A stretch of DNA of 64,000 nt, taken from contig JADJPL010000001.1 in assembly GCA_016713275.1 (NCBI GenBank), forward strand, positions 186,001 to 250,000, given 5' to 3'. Below are positions 1 to 8,197 of this stretch, one piece after another. This stretch comes from Haliscomenobacter sp. (GTDB lineage: Bacteria > Bacteroidota > Bacteroidia > Chitinophagales > Saprospiraceae). Every line of letters starts with the position of its first letter. Within the stretch, counting starts at the first letter, position 1. The translations under genes were made by a program, and so were the position numbers. The notes under the pieces are model-generated. The model saw nothing but the letters and a program-made list of their open reading frames with translations. It searched no databases and was not told the DNA's origin.

Positions 1-1
1 G

Positions 2-1338
2 GCCCGGCAATTGGATCAGCAGGACGCTTCGCTTTCCAAATTTGATAAGCATTACAGAACCTACTTGCAGGAAAAAAACGGCTGGAGGCCGACCCGGAAG
101 CGCCTAAGGGAATCTGGGCATTTGGAGGGCGGTTGATTGCAAAAGGAGGCAAGGAACTTACCAAGCAGTTTGTACCTGGCTCCGGCTTATTGCTCGACCA
201 GGTAGATATGGGCCTGTTGGGGGACCAGATCGGGGAGTTGGCTTCTTTTGTGAAGAAGAAAATCACCAACAAAGACGAAGTTCAGTTGCTCCTGGAGCCG
301 GTGGAAACGCTCACGCCCCTGTTTTTGGAAGGATTGCGGGAATATGCTGCAAAGCCCAGGATTTGCTTCTTCTTTGACACGTTTGAAGAAACCGGAAGGT
401 ATCTGGACGAATGGATACGGAACTTGCTGGAGGGCAAATATGGCGACGCCCCGGAAAACCTGTTGCTGACCATTTCGGGCCGCGAACCCCTCAATCCGGA
501 TCATTGGGCCGCGTTTGGAGACGCTATGAGCGTGATCCCCCTGGAGGCCTTTTCGGATATGGAAGCCCGAAGTTACCTGGAGCGCAAGCAGATTACGGAT
601 GCCGCTACCGTTGAGACCATCCTGCACCTCTCGGGCCGGCTGCCGGTGTTGCTGGAAATTCTTGCAGAGGCGGCGCCCAATACGGCAGATTCGGTGGCCG
701 ACCCTTGCGATACGGCGGTGGAACGCTTTTTGAAATGGATCAAAGATCCGCAGCAGCGGAATCTGGCCCTGTATGCCGCCTTACCTCGCTACCTGAATCA
801 GGACGTGGTCAAAAGCCTGCTCCCGCCAGATGCGGATGCCGGCGCGCTGTTTCAGTGGCTTTGCAACCAGCCGTTTGTAAGCCGGAGGGAAGACCACTGG
901 GCGTATCACGGGGTGGTTCGCGACCTTATGCTTCGTTACCTCCGGCAGGTGTCTTTGGAAACATGGAAAGGTACCAACGAAAAGCTCGCGGCCTACTATG
1001 CGCAGCAGGCAACTGCACTGGGTATCGAGGAAAAAGAAGCCCAATGGCGCGACGAAACGTGGAGAGGGTTTCAACTCGAATACCATTATCATCAATTGCT
1101 GGCCTCTCCTAAAAAGCGATGCCTGGAGCTGTTCGGGCGTTTGCGACGGCATTTTGCACCTTGTGGGATGATGCCCTGCCTTGGAGCGAAACGATCTATC
1201 AGGCCGGGGAAATTACCAAAGATACCGAGTGGGGCGCGGGTTTGCGAAAGGGATGGGCGCTCTTGGCCTTTGCGGAGTATGGGGCATAAGTTCCAGCTCC
1301 TAGGTTTGGCGATTTTGTCAAGCCATCCGGAGTTCTAA
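2..1338 (+). pseudogene. STAND-type ATPase (N-terminal part of an ATPase-TPR protein), frameshifted
   Basis: The long open stretch from 133 encodes an NTPase fold typical of STAND/NACHT-like proteins: a hydrophobic strand followed by FFFDTFEETG (Walker B-like, near residue 79), an LLTISGREPL sensor strand and a helical/winged region. The Walker A part lies before the window. At 2-75 the upstream coding continues in another frame and joins the main frame if the A7 run at 72-78 is read as A8. Near 1110 the frame is lost again. Reading the A5 run there as A6 restores a sensible continuation (AVRAFATAFCTLWDDALPW and onward). Further breaks follow to about 1400. It was probably one gene with the TPR array downstream. 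Whether it is a true pseudogene or sequencing error cannot be decided here. STAND ATPases act in signalling and often in phage defence. Confidence 0.6.
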
Positions 1339-1347
1339 GGTAAAACG

Positions 1348-2082
1348 GGGGCGTGCGCACATTTGAAAGATTGGCGAGATCATGGAAACGTGGGCTTTGG
1401 TTTGAAGGTTATGGGCATTGGACAAAGCCATAGAATGCTATCAAAAGCCATTGACATCATGCCCGATTTTCACGTGGCGTTTAACAACATGGGCAATGCA
1501 TTCTATGCCAAAGGCGAGCATGACAAAGCCATCGAATGCTATCAAAAAGCCGTTGGCATCAAGCCCGATTTTCACCAGGCATTTATCAACATGGGCTCCG
1601 CTTACGATGACCTGGGCGACAAGGACAAAGCCATCGAATGCTATCAAAAGCCATTGGCATCAAGCCGATTTTCACCAGGCATTTTACACCATGGGCTTAG
1701 TTTTCTGCCAAAGGCGATAAGGACAAAGCCATCGAATGGTATCAAAAAGCATTGACATCATGCCAGATTATCACCAGGCATTTAACAACATGGGAAATGC
1801 TTTCTCTGCCAAAGGCGATAAGGACAAAGCCATCGAATGCTATCAGAAAGCCATTGACATCAAGCCCGATAAACACGAGGCATTTAAACATATTTTCTTG
1901 CCAAAGGCGACAAGGACAAAGCCATCGAATGCTATCAAAAGCCATTGACATCAAGCCCGATTTTCACGAGGCATTTAACAACATGGGCCTAGCATTATGC
2001 CAAAGGCGATAAGGACAAAGCCATCGAATGCTATCAAAAAGCCGTTCACCTCAAGCCCGATTATCACCAGGCGTTTAACAAC
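1348..2082 (+). pseudogene. Frameshifted 5' part of the TPR array
   Basis: This stretch holds about six copies of the same 34-residue TPR unit as the intact array downstream, spread over all three frames. The breaks are mostly missing single bases in short runs: AAAA for AAAAA before GCC at about 1443, 1648 and 1937, and CC for CCC at about 1663. There are also a few longer losses inside units, near 1690, 1890 and 2000. The text just before the array (FERLARSWKRGLWFEG, about 1357-1405) is typical of the linker between a STAND ATPase and its TPRs. I read it as the middle of the ATPase-TPR gene, damaged by decay or by poor consensus over a near-identical tandem repeat. Confidence 0.6.
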
Positions 2083-2992
2083 ATGGGCGTAGCTTACGAT
2101 GACCTAGCCGATCAGAACAAAGCCATCGAATGCTATCAAAAAGCCATTGACATCAAGCCAGATGATCACGAGGCATTTAACAACATGGGCTTAGCATTCT
2201 ATGCCAAAGGCGATAATGACAAAGCCATCGAATGCTATCAGAAAGCCATTGACATCAAGCCCGATAAACACGAGGCATTTAACAATATGGGCTTAGCATT
2301 CTTTGCCAAAGGCGACAAGGACAAAGCCATCGAATGCTATCAAAAAGCCATTGACATCAAGCCCGGTTTGCACGAGGCATTTTACAACATGGGCTTAGCA
2401 TTCTATGCCAAAGGCGATAAGGACAAAGCCATCGAATGCTATCAAAAAGCCATTGACATCAAACCCGATGACGAGGATGCATTTAACAATATGGGCTTAG
2501 CATTCTATGCCAAAGGCGATAAGGACAAAGCCATCGAATGCTATCAAAAAGCCATTGACATCAAGCCCGATTTTCACCAGGCATTTTTCAACATGGGCTT
2601 AGCTTACTATGCCAAAGGCGATAATGACAAAGCCATCGAGTGCTATCAAAAAGCTATTGACATTAAGCCCGACTTTCACGAGGCATTTTACAACATGGGC
2701 TTAACATTCTATGCCAAAGGAGATAATGACAAAGCCATCGAATGCTATGAAAAAGCCATTGACATCAAACCCGATTTTCACGAGGCATTTAACAGCATGG
2801 GCAATGCATTCTCTGCCAAAGGCGATCAGGACAAAGCCATCGAATGCTATCAAAAAGCCATTGACATCAAGCCGGATGATCACGAGGCATTTTACAACAT
2901 GGGCTCCGCTTACGATGACCTAGGCGACCAAGACAAAGCCATCGAATGCTATCAAAAAGCCATTGACATCAAACCCGATGACGAGGATGCAT
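1419..2992 (+). repeat. 102-bp tandem repeat array encoding TPR units
   Basis: About fifteen direct copies of a 102-bp unit run head to tail, each encoding one 34-residue TPR with the core DKAIECYQKAIDIKP. Copies from 2083 on are nearly identical at DNA level and keep frame. Earlier copies carry many small indels. DNA identity this high between units points to recent expansion or gene conversion, and makes collapse or mis-assembly likely. Confidence 0.95.
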
Positions 2993-3318
2993 GGCATTCC
3001 CTCGGATGGAGCAAGCTGCTATTGCATGAGCTGGAAGAGGCAGAAAGGGCACTATTAAAATCCTGGGAGTTCTGTAATCACCAAAATGGCTACTCTCCCA
3101 TGAATCTGGGCCATGTCACTCTCCTAAGGGGAAATCCGGAAAAAGCAATCGAATGGTACCAGATCAGCCTAAGTATTCGGGAAGATAAAGAGACCTTCTT
3201 CGAGGGAATGGAAGCGGATTTTACCGACTTAAAAATGGAAGATCACGGCATCCCAAAAAATACCTATGACGAACTTCTCCAAACACTTCGGCAAGAAGAT
3301 ACTACCCAAGGCTCATAA
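2083..3318 (+). CDS. Tetratricopeptide repeat protein (intact 3' part)
   Basis: The frame encodes 411 residues: nine near-identical TPR units of 34 residues (MGLAFYAKGDKDKAIECYQ... pattern), two divergent C-terminal units and a capping tail. TPR arrays form helical scaffolds for protein binding. The ATG at 2083 lies inside a repeat unit, so it is not a natural start. The true gene very probably began before the window, with the ATPase as its N-terminal half. In such proteins the TPRs act as the sensor that releases the ATPase. No signal peptide is present, so it is expected to be cytoplasmic. Confidence 0.85.
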   Translation: MGVAYDDLADQNKAIECYQKAIDIKPDDHEAFNNMGLAFYAKGDNDKAIECYQKAIDIKPDKHEAFNNMGLAFFAKGDKDKAIECYQKAIDIKPGLHEAFYNMGLAFYAKGDKDKAIECYQKAIDIKPDDEDAFNNMGLAFYAKGDKDKAIECYQKAIDIKPDFHQAFFNMGLAYYAKGDNDKAIECYQKAIDIKPDFHEAFYNMGLTFYAKGDNDKAIECYEKAIDIKPDFHEAFNSMGNAFSAKGDQDKAIECYQKAIDIKPDDHEAFYNMGSAYDDLGDQDKAIECYQKAIDIKPDDEDAWHSLGWSKLLLHELEEAERALLKSWEFCNHQNGYSPMNLGHVTLLRGNPEKAIEWYQISLSIREDKETFFEGMEADFTDLKMEDHGIPKNTYDELLQTLRQEDTTQGS

Positions 3319-3827
3319 AACCGCATCACTCAAAATAATCCTTATTCCGCTTTACCCATTCTTCAAACAACGGAGTCCTCATCTTATATTGGTTTTCGGC
3401 CACTTCGACGATGAAGGGCAATGGGGCTTGGAGGTGAGTTTTTAAGGATCGACTAACTAAACTCCCGCCACACACTGCACGTTTGTTCGTGCTTGTATAT
3501 TGCGTTGCGGTATGGGCAGTTATTATTGCATTGGTGGGGGCGGTATAACACCCGCTGAAATGCACGATCTTACACAAAGCCCGGACTTGTTCCGGCCTTT
3601 TTCGTGTTATGTCGAAAGATCATAATCCTGAGAATATCCACTACCTTCGTTAAGATATATTATCACTTTAGAAGCACCGTAGGAAAATATTCCTAGCTGT
3701 TAATTTTCATGACATGATAAATGTCCGGTTCTAGTCCAAGTCAAAGCCATTGATTTCGACAAACTTTATCACTTGCCATATTACATTGTATAAAAAGTGT
3801 CGAATAATAGAAAATTGAAAATTGCAG
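3319..3827. other. Intergenic region without a convincing gene
   Basis: About 500 bases separate the TPR gene from the convergent Sel1 gene. An 83-codon frame on the minus strand (3326-3577) has no recognisable family. Its last 25 residues (KMRTPLFEEWVKRNK) look protein-like and may be the tail of a lost gene. A weak GC-rich hairpin followed by TTTTT lies near 3577-3603. The rest is AT-rich and shows nothing I can name. Confidence 0.5.
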
Positions 3828-5132
3828 CTACTGAGTTTTAGCAAGCTCAGTCAACCTGTGTTTTGAATGTTGATCGCCTTGATTAGCAGCTTTGCTATAC
3901 CAGAATATTGCCTGTTGGGTATCACGCACTACCCCAATCCCTATTTCATATATCAATCCCAGCCTCTGCTGGGCATAGACAAATCCATTTTCCGACGCCA
4001 TTAAATACCATTTGCGAGCCTCTTGATAATCACGTCTTCCAAGTTTTTTCTCTTTAAAGAATATTTCTCCTAAAAAATATTGTGCCTCAGCCATGCCTTC
4101 ATTTGCAGGGTCTTTGAATAATTCAACCGCTTTTTCCAGGTCTTTTTTTACACCTTCGCCATTCAGGAACATTGTTCCCAAATTATACTTTGCGACTGGA
4201 TCGCCTAATTGAATTGCTTTTTCATAAAATTTCATGGCTTTTGCATTATCTTGACGAACACCCAACCCCCTGTTATACATGCTCCCTAAATTGCCCATAG
4301 CTCTTGGGATTCCTTTTTCGGCAGCCTTTTCTAGCCAATAAATTGCTTGAGAATAATTTTGTTCCACTCCCTGTCCCTGCAAGTACATAGCCCCAACGGC
4401 TGATTCAGACACGGCCAATTCTTGCAATGCTGCTTTCTTATACCAATAAAATGCTTTGGAATAGTCCTGTTTGGCCCCTGCGCCAAATGCGCAGATATTA
4501 CCCAAATTATGTTGAGCTGATGGATGTCCTAGTTCGGCTGCTTTTCTGTACCATTTTTCAGCTTCAGTGAAACTTTGATCAACTCCATTACCCAATAAAT
4601 AGATTTCTCCAAGACTGGAAAATGCCTCTGGATTGTTTTCATTTGCAGCTTTCAAATAATACGAAAGCGCTTTTTCAAAGTTCCTCAAATAGTAGTATGC
4701 GTTTCCAAGCGCTATGTAATCAGTTGATTCCTTAATAACTTCATTGGCGGCTTCGCTAATTTGAAGCTCTGTTAACCCGGTTTTCGCTTCAATTACTTTC
4801 TCACAATTTTGACCACTAGAAATATTTCCGTTGGAAGCCAAACATTCGCTTTGGATGTTTCTTACCAATTGCAGAAGTTCTTCATTCTGAAGTCTCAATT
4901 GACCTATTTCGGCACTAAGTGCAGTTAGCTGGGGGTCACTATCCTTTTGGGCAAAGAAAGGAACAACAAAGGTTAGAATTGCCCAACCAAGTCCGATTAT
5001 TGTAAGCACAAAAGAAATATAAGTAACCCTGCTCGGCATGGACCATTTACGATATTGTTCTTTGGAAGGGATTAAGGTTGATTTTCCCTTCTTAATATCC
5101 TCGACATCTTGGTTTGACTTTTTCCCCTTCAT
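3828..5132 (-). CDS. Membrane-anchored Sel1-like repeat protein
   Basis: This 434-residue protein has a basic cytoplasmic N-terminus, one membrane segment (about residues 36-60), a short coiled coil (about 70-95) and then one TPR and about seven Sel1-like repeats of 36 residues. The repeats show the typical A.WY.KAAE.G...A...LG..Y..G.GV pattern. Sel1 proteins are scaffolds, often in signalling or envelope complexes. The repeat domain should face the periplasm if the N-terminus stays inside. AT content is higher than in the genes to the right, which suggests a laterally acquired segment. It stands alone, with no co-oriented neighbour nearby, and its exact partner is unknown. Confidence 0.85.
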   Translation of the reverse strand: MKGKKSNQDVEDIKKGKSTLIPSKEQYRKWSMPSRVTYISFVLTIIGLGWAILTFVVPFFAQKDSDPQLTALSAEIGQLRLQNEELLQLVRNIQSECLASNGNISSGQNCEKVIEAKTGLTELQISEAANEVIKESTDYIALGNAYYYLRNFEKALSYYLKAANENNPEAFSSLGEIYLLGNGVDQSFTEAEKWYRKAAELGHPSAQHNLGNICAFGAGAKQDYSKAFYWYKKAALQELAVSESAVGAMYLQGQGVEQNYSQAIYWLEKAAEKGIPRAMGNLGSMYNRGLGVRQDNAKAMKFYEKAIQLGDPVAKYNLGTMFLNGEGVKKDLEKAVELFKDPANEGMAEAQYFLGEIFFKEKKLGRRDYQEARKWYLMASENGFVYAQQRLGLIYEIGIGVVRDTQQAIFWYSKAANQGDQHSKHRLTELAKTQ

Positions 5133-5323
5133 CTGAAAACATTAGTGATGAAAATTGAAATACTGACAATAGTGGTCGAATATTAAAAGCCCCGGAAATT
5201 TACAAAAATAAAATTATGCCCTTGCTTTGGAAAGAAGGGGGCTCCTTTCCCAAGTTTATCCTCTTGCCTTTTCTATACATCCCTTGTTATTACAGAACTT
5301 GTATTTCAAGGAGAATCTTATCG

Positions 5324-5829
5324 ATGAGCTACAAAATCCCCATGAAGGTCGCCGAGATCCAGCTAACCTACAGTAACCGGGTCAAGGCAGAAGACCGGCC
5401 ACAGATCACGAGCTCCCGTGACGCCTATTGGGTGCTCGGAGTCCAACTGGAGAGCCCAGATGGGACCGGTGGAAGAATTCAACATCCTTGCTCCCAGACT
5501 GGTCCAACCGCGTGATGGGCATGTGCCCGATCTCCAAAGGCGGTGTGTCCGGACCGTCCTTAATCTTAAAATCGTCTTTGCCGCGGCCCTGAAAGGCCGG
5601 GCATCTTCCATCATTCTTCCGCATAATCATCCTTCTGGGAACCTTTCTCCCAGCCATATGAATATCGATCGAGTTGACGAAAAAATTCGAGCAGGCCGGA
5701 AAGATTCTGGATGTCCTGGTCCTGAACCATCTGATCCTTTCTCCGGAAGGCGGGTTCTATTCTTTTGCAGACGAAGGGCTCATTCCGTATGCGCATGAGT
5801 TCGTTCGATCCACTCACCGCGCCCACTAG
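5324..5829 (+). pseudogene. RadC-like JAB-domain protein, frameshifted
   Basis: Translations from three frames add up to a RadC family protein. It begins MSYKIPMKVAEIQLTYSNRV, continues with EEFNILA and a JAB metal-binding motif HNHPSGNLSPS with a downstream D, and ends in LSPEGGFYSFADEGLIP. At least three frame changes occur (about 5440, 5500 and 5690). The last is repaired by changing CGAGTTGACG to a reading that gives ELTKKFEQAGKILDVLVL. RadC-type genes commonly sit next to restriction-modification and mobile genes, as here. With this many breaks in 500 bases I treat it as a decayed gene. Confidence 0.75.
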
Positions 5830-5869
5830 GTACTTTAAAAAGGCTAATATTGAGGCTAAGATCCGCCCT

Positions 5870-6465
5870 CCTCCGGATTGCCCCCGGTACCGGCTTTCGG
5901 AAGTGCTTTCTGCCAAAAAAGGCCGCGTTCCGGCGCAATTGACCCCCAACTTCAATGAAAGCGCCAGGCCTGCATCAACATCAAGGCCTTCGAGCAGGGC
6001 ATTATGAGCAGTATGTGGTGTCCGGTGATGGCGTCCCGGTCAGTGACAACGACCTGGTGATCGTCTGGGGACGGCGCTCGCTGCGGATTGGTCGGCCAAG
6101 GCCGGAACGGTATTCTGGGATCGGCATTGAAAAAGCTCTCCCTGAAACAGGAATTTTTTCATGTGCCGCTTTCTTATGTCCGGTATTTCCTTCAATCTCA
6201 TTATCAGCAGTTGAATACCTATTCCCGAGGATCAGTCATTCAGCATGTAGATCCGGCTCTCTTCCGGAAGTTGGAGATCCCCATTCCCGCAAAGAACGAC
6301 GAACGCTTTCAACGCATTTGCACCCTGCTCCAGGCCATTGACGAGATCGAACAGCATACGGCCCGGCAGCTTCACCTGGTACGAGATTTAAAACAGAGCT
6401 TCCTGCATGAGGCATTTACGCCGGGTAGTCGCAATGACGGGCCGTCACTTGGTGCGCACCCGTAA
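5870..6465 (+). pseudogene. Type I restriction specificity subunit (HsdS) remnant
   Basis: Joining three frames gives one target-recognition domain of an HsdS protein: a YRLSEVLSAKKGR start, a Y.NIK.F.QGI...YVVSGDGVPVSDNDLVIVW core and then GLVGQGRNGILGSALKKLS. From 6088 the frame is intact to the end, with QHVDPALFRKLEIPIP, the usual end of a TRD, and a coiled-coil helix (RICTLLQAIDEIEQHTARQL) that spaces TRDs. HsdS directs the type I enzyme to its DNA site. Only one half-subunit is present and hsdM and hsdR are absent, so this is a relic of a restriction locus. Confidence 0.75.
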
Positions 6466-6547
6466 TAAAATGCATCTACTCATCCATACACTTTCAATAT
6501 GCTCTATTTATCTGTATTTTTAGGTTTTGGATTCCGATTTCTTCGAT

Positions 6548-7984
6548 ATGAATGAGTCACAAAATAGAGAATGGAAAAAAGCCTGGCGGGATGAGTATAT
6601 CAAATGGATATGCGGCTTTGCTAATGCCCATGGCGGAACGCTGGAGATCGGCAAAGACGATGAAGGGAATGTGGCAGGCATTAGGGATGCACTGCGGCTG
6701 ATGGAGGAATTGCCTAATAAAATCCGGGATTTACTGGGCATCATCGTTGATGTCAACCTGCATTCGGAAAAAGGAAAAGATTGGCTCTCCATTGAAGTTG
6801 CACCGCATCCCTTTCCCGTTAGCTACAAGGGGCAGTATCATTACCGCAGTGGAAGCACCAAGCAGGAATTGAAAGGAGCGGCATTGAGTAGATTTCTCCT
6901 GCAAAAGCAAGGTAAACGATGGGACAGTGTACCTGTTCTTCAGGTTTCGGTTGATGATCTCAGTTCTACTGCCTTTGATTATTTCAGAAAAAAGGCCACT
7001 CAGACAGGACGCCTGGATGTTGAAGCGCTAAGGGAAAGCAATCATGTCCTGGTACAAAAGCTGCGATTAAAGGATAACGATTACCTAAAGCGTGCCGCTC
7101 TTCTGCTGTTCCATCCCGATCCTGAGCAATTTTTTACCGGAGCCTATGTAAAAATCGGTTTTTTTCGCGCGCCTTCTGATCTTCGGTTTCAGGATGTGAT
7201 CCAAGGGTGCTTGTTCGAACAGGTTGAGAAGACCATGGACCTGCTCCTGTCCAAATACCTCGAAGCACAGATCCGTTATGAAGGTATCAGCAGGATTGAA
7301 GAATACCCCTATCCGGAAGCTGCTTTGCGCGAAGCGCTTTTGAACGCCATTGCTCATAAAGATTATGGAAGCGGAAATCCGATCCAGATAAAAGTATATG
7401 AAAACAGGATCAACTTCTGGAATGCCGGACAATTACCGGATAGCCTCACGGTGGATAGTCTTTTGACCGATCATCCGTCTATCCCATTTAACCCCGACAT
7501 AGCCACCACTTTTTTTAGAGCGGGTCTCATTGAAGCATGGGGACGCGGAACGCTCAAAATGATGGAGGAATGCCGTAAAGCCAACCTCCCTTCCCCGGTT
7601 TTTTCCAGCGATTCCTCCGGATTTGGGATCGAATTTAAAAGAGGTATTCAAAAAACGTCGGAGAAAACGTCGGGGAAAACGTCGGGGAAAACGTCGGGGA
7701 AAATTCTTGCTTTGATCAATGAGAACGACTCTATCACCATTCCCGAGTTGTCTGAACAGATTGGCGTCACGGAACGTACCATTGAAAGAAATCTACAACA
7801 ATTGCGAAGAGGAGCATTTGCTCAAGCGGGTTGGAGGAGCAAAAGGTGGACATTGGAAAGTTTTGGAAACGTGATCTTTGAAAAAACCTCCAGACAAACG
7901 GCGATTAAGCCCATCCGCCGCAGTTGGGCTTTTTGCATTTTTAGATACCCCCAGATGGAGTCCTTCTTCGCCTGCATCCGCTAG
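6548..7984 (+). CDS. AlbA_2-domain ATP-binding transcriptional regulator, frameshifted near the end
   Basis: The N-terminus (MNESQNREWKKAWRDEYIKW, then GFANAHGGTLEIG) is a standard AlbA_2/Schlafen-type DNA-binding domain. The middle (about residues 270-370) is a divergent GHKL ATPase: ALREALLNAIAHKDY, then GRGTLKMMEEC. The end is a winged helix (ITIPELSEQIGVTERTIERNLQQL). I chose the ATG at 6548 because family members start with MNESQN; a TTG lies at 6527. After 7805 the frame is lost. In the shifted frame the protein ends EEEHLLKRVGGAKGGHW and stops at 7874, just before a terminator, so the natural end is 7874. Such regulators often accompany type I restriction loci. A run of TSGK repeats links the domains. 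Confidence 0.8.
   Translation: MNESQNREWKKAWRDEYIKWICGFANAHGGTLEIGKDDEGNVAGIRDALRLMEELPNKIRDLLGIIVDVNLHSEKGKDWLSIEVAPHPFPVSYKGQYHYRSGSTKQELKGAALSRFLLQKQGKRWDSVPVLQVSVDDLSSTAFDYFRKKATQTGRLDVEALRESNHVLVQKLRLKDNDYLKRAALLLFHPDPEQFFTGAYVKIGFFRAPSDLRFQDVIQGCLFEQVEKTMDLLLSKYLEAQIRYEGISRIEEYPYPEAALREALLNAIAHKDYGSGNPIQIKVYENRINFWNAGQLPDSLTVDSLLTDHPSIPFNPDIATTFFRAGLIEAWGRGTLKMMEECRKANLPSPVFSSDSSGFGIEFKRGIQKTSEKTSGKTSGKTSGKILALINENDSITIPELSEQIGVTERTIERNLQQLRRGAFAQAGWRSKRWTLESFGNVIFEKTSRQTAIKPIRRSWAFCIFRYPQMESFFACIR
7645..7700 (+). repeat. Short 12-bp tandem repeat inside the AlbA_2 regulator
   Basis: Four copies of a 12-base unit (AAAACGTCGGGG and near variants) encode the linker TSEKTSGKTSGKTSGK between the ATPase and winged-helix domains. 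Repeats of a multiple of three change linker length without breaking frame. Confidence 0.85.
7907..7936 (+). terminator. Rho-independent terminator
   Basis: Arms AAGCCCA (7907-7913) and TGGGCTT (7925-7931) enclose an 11-base loop and run into a T stretch. It lies 33 bases after the shifted-frame stop at 7874, which supports that stop as the natural end of the regulator gene. Confidence 0.65.
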
Positions 7985-8197
7985 GATTACCTTCTACAAA
8001 GGCCAAACCCAGAGCGCCTACCGCCCCCCGGATTCTGCCTGGCTCCGCACAAAACATTGTGTAACTGGTCCGATTAAGTTATTTTTGAGAAAATTGCTGG
8101 GCGCCCTGCATTGGACGATGGCCAATACAGGGCCTGCCCCAAAAGAACCCCTGGCGGTTCGTCCGGTGAAGGCTGGGCCCCTATTTAATCCGAATAA

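Noticed and set aside
1419..2992. 102-bp repeats as a non-coding satellite or CRISPR
   Set aside because: The unit encodes a canonical TPR and keeps frame over nine copies, so it is a coding repeat.
3326..3577. 83-codon minus-strand frame after the TPR gene
   Set aside because: No family, no start context and an odd composition in the first 50 residues. Kept only as a possible gene remnant in the intergenic note.
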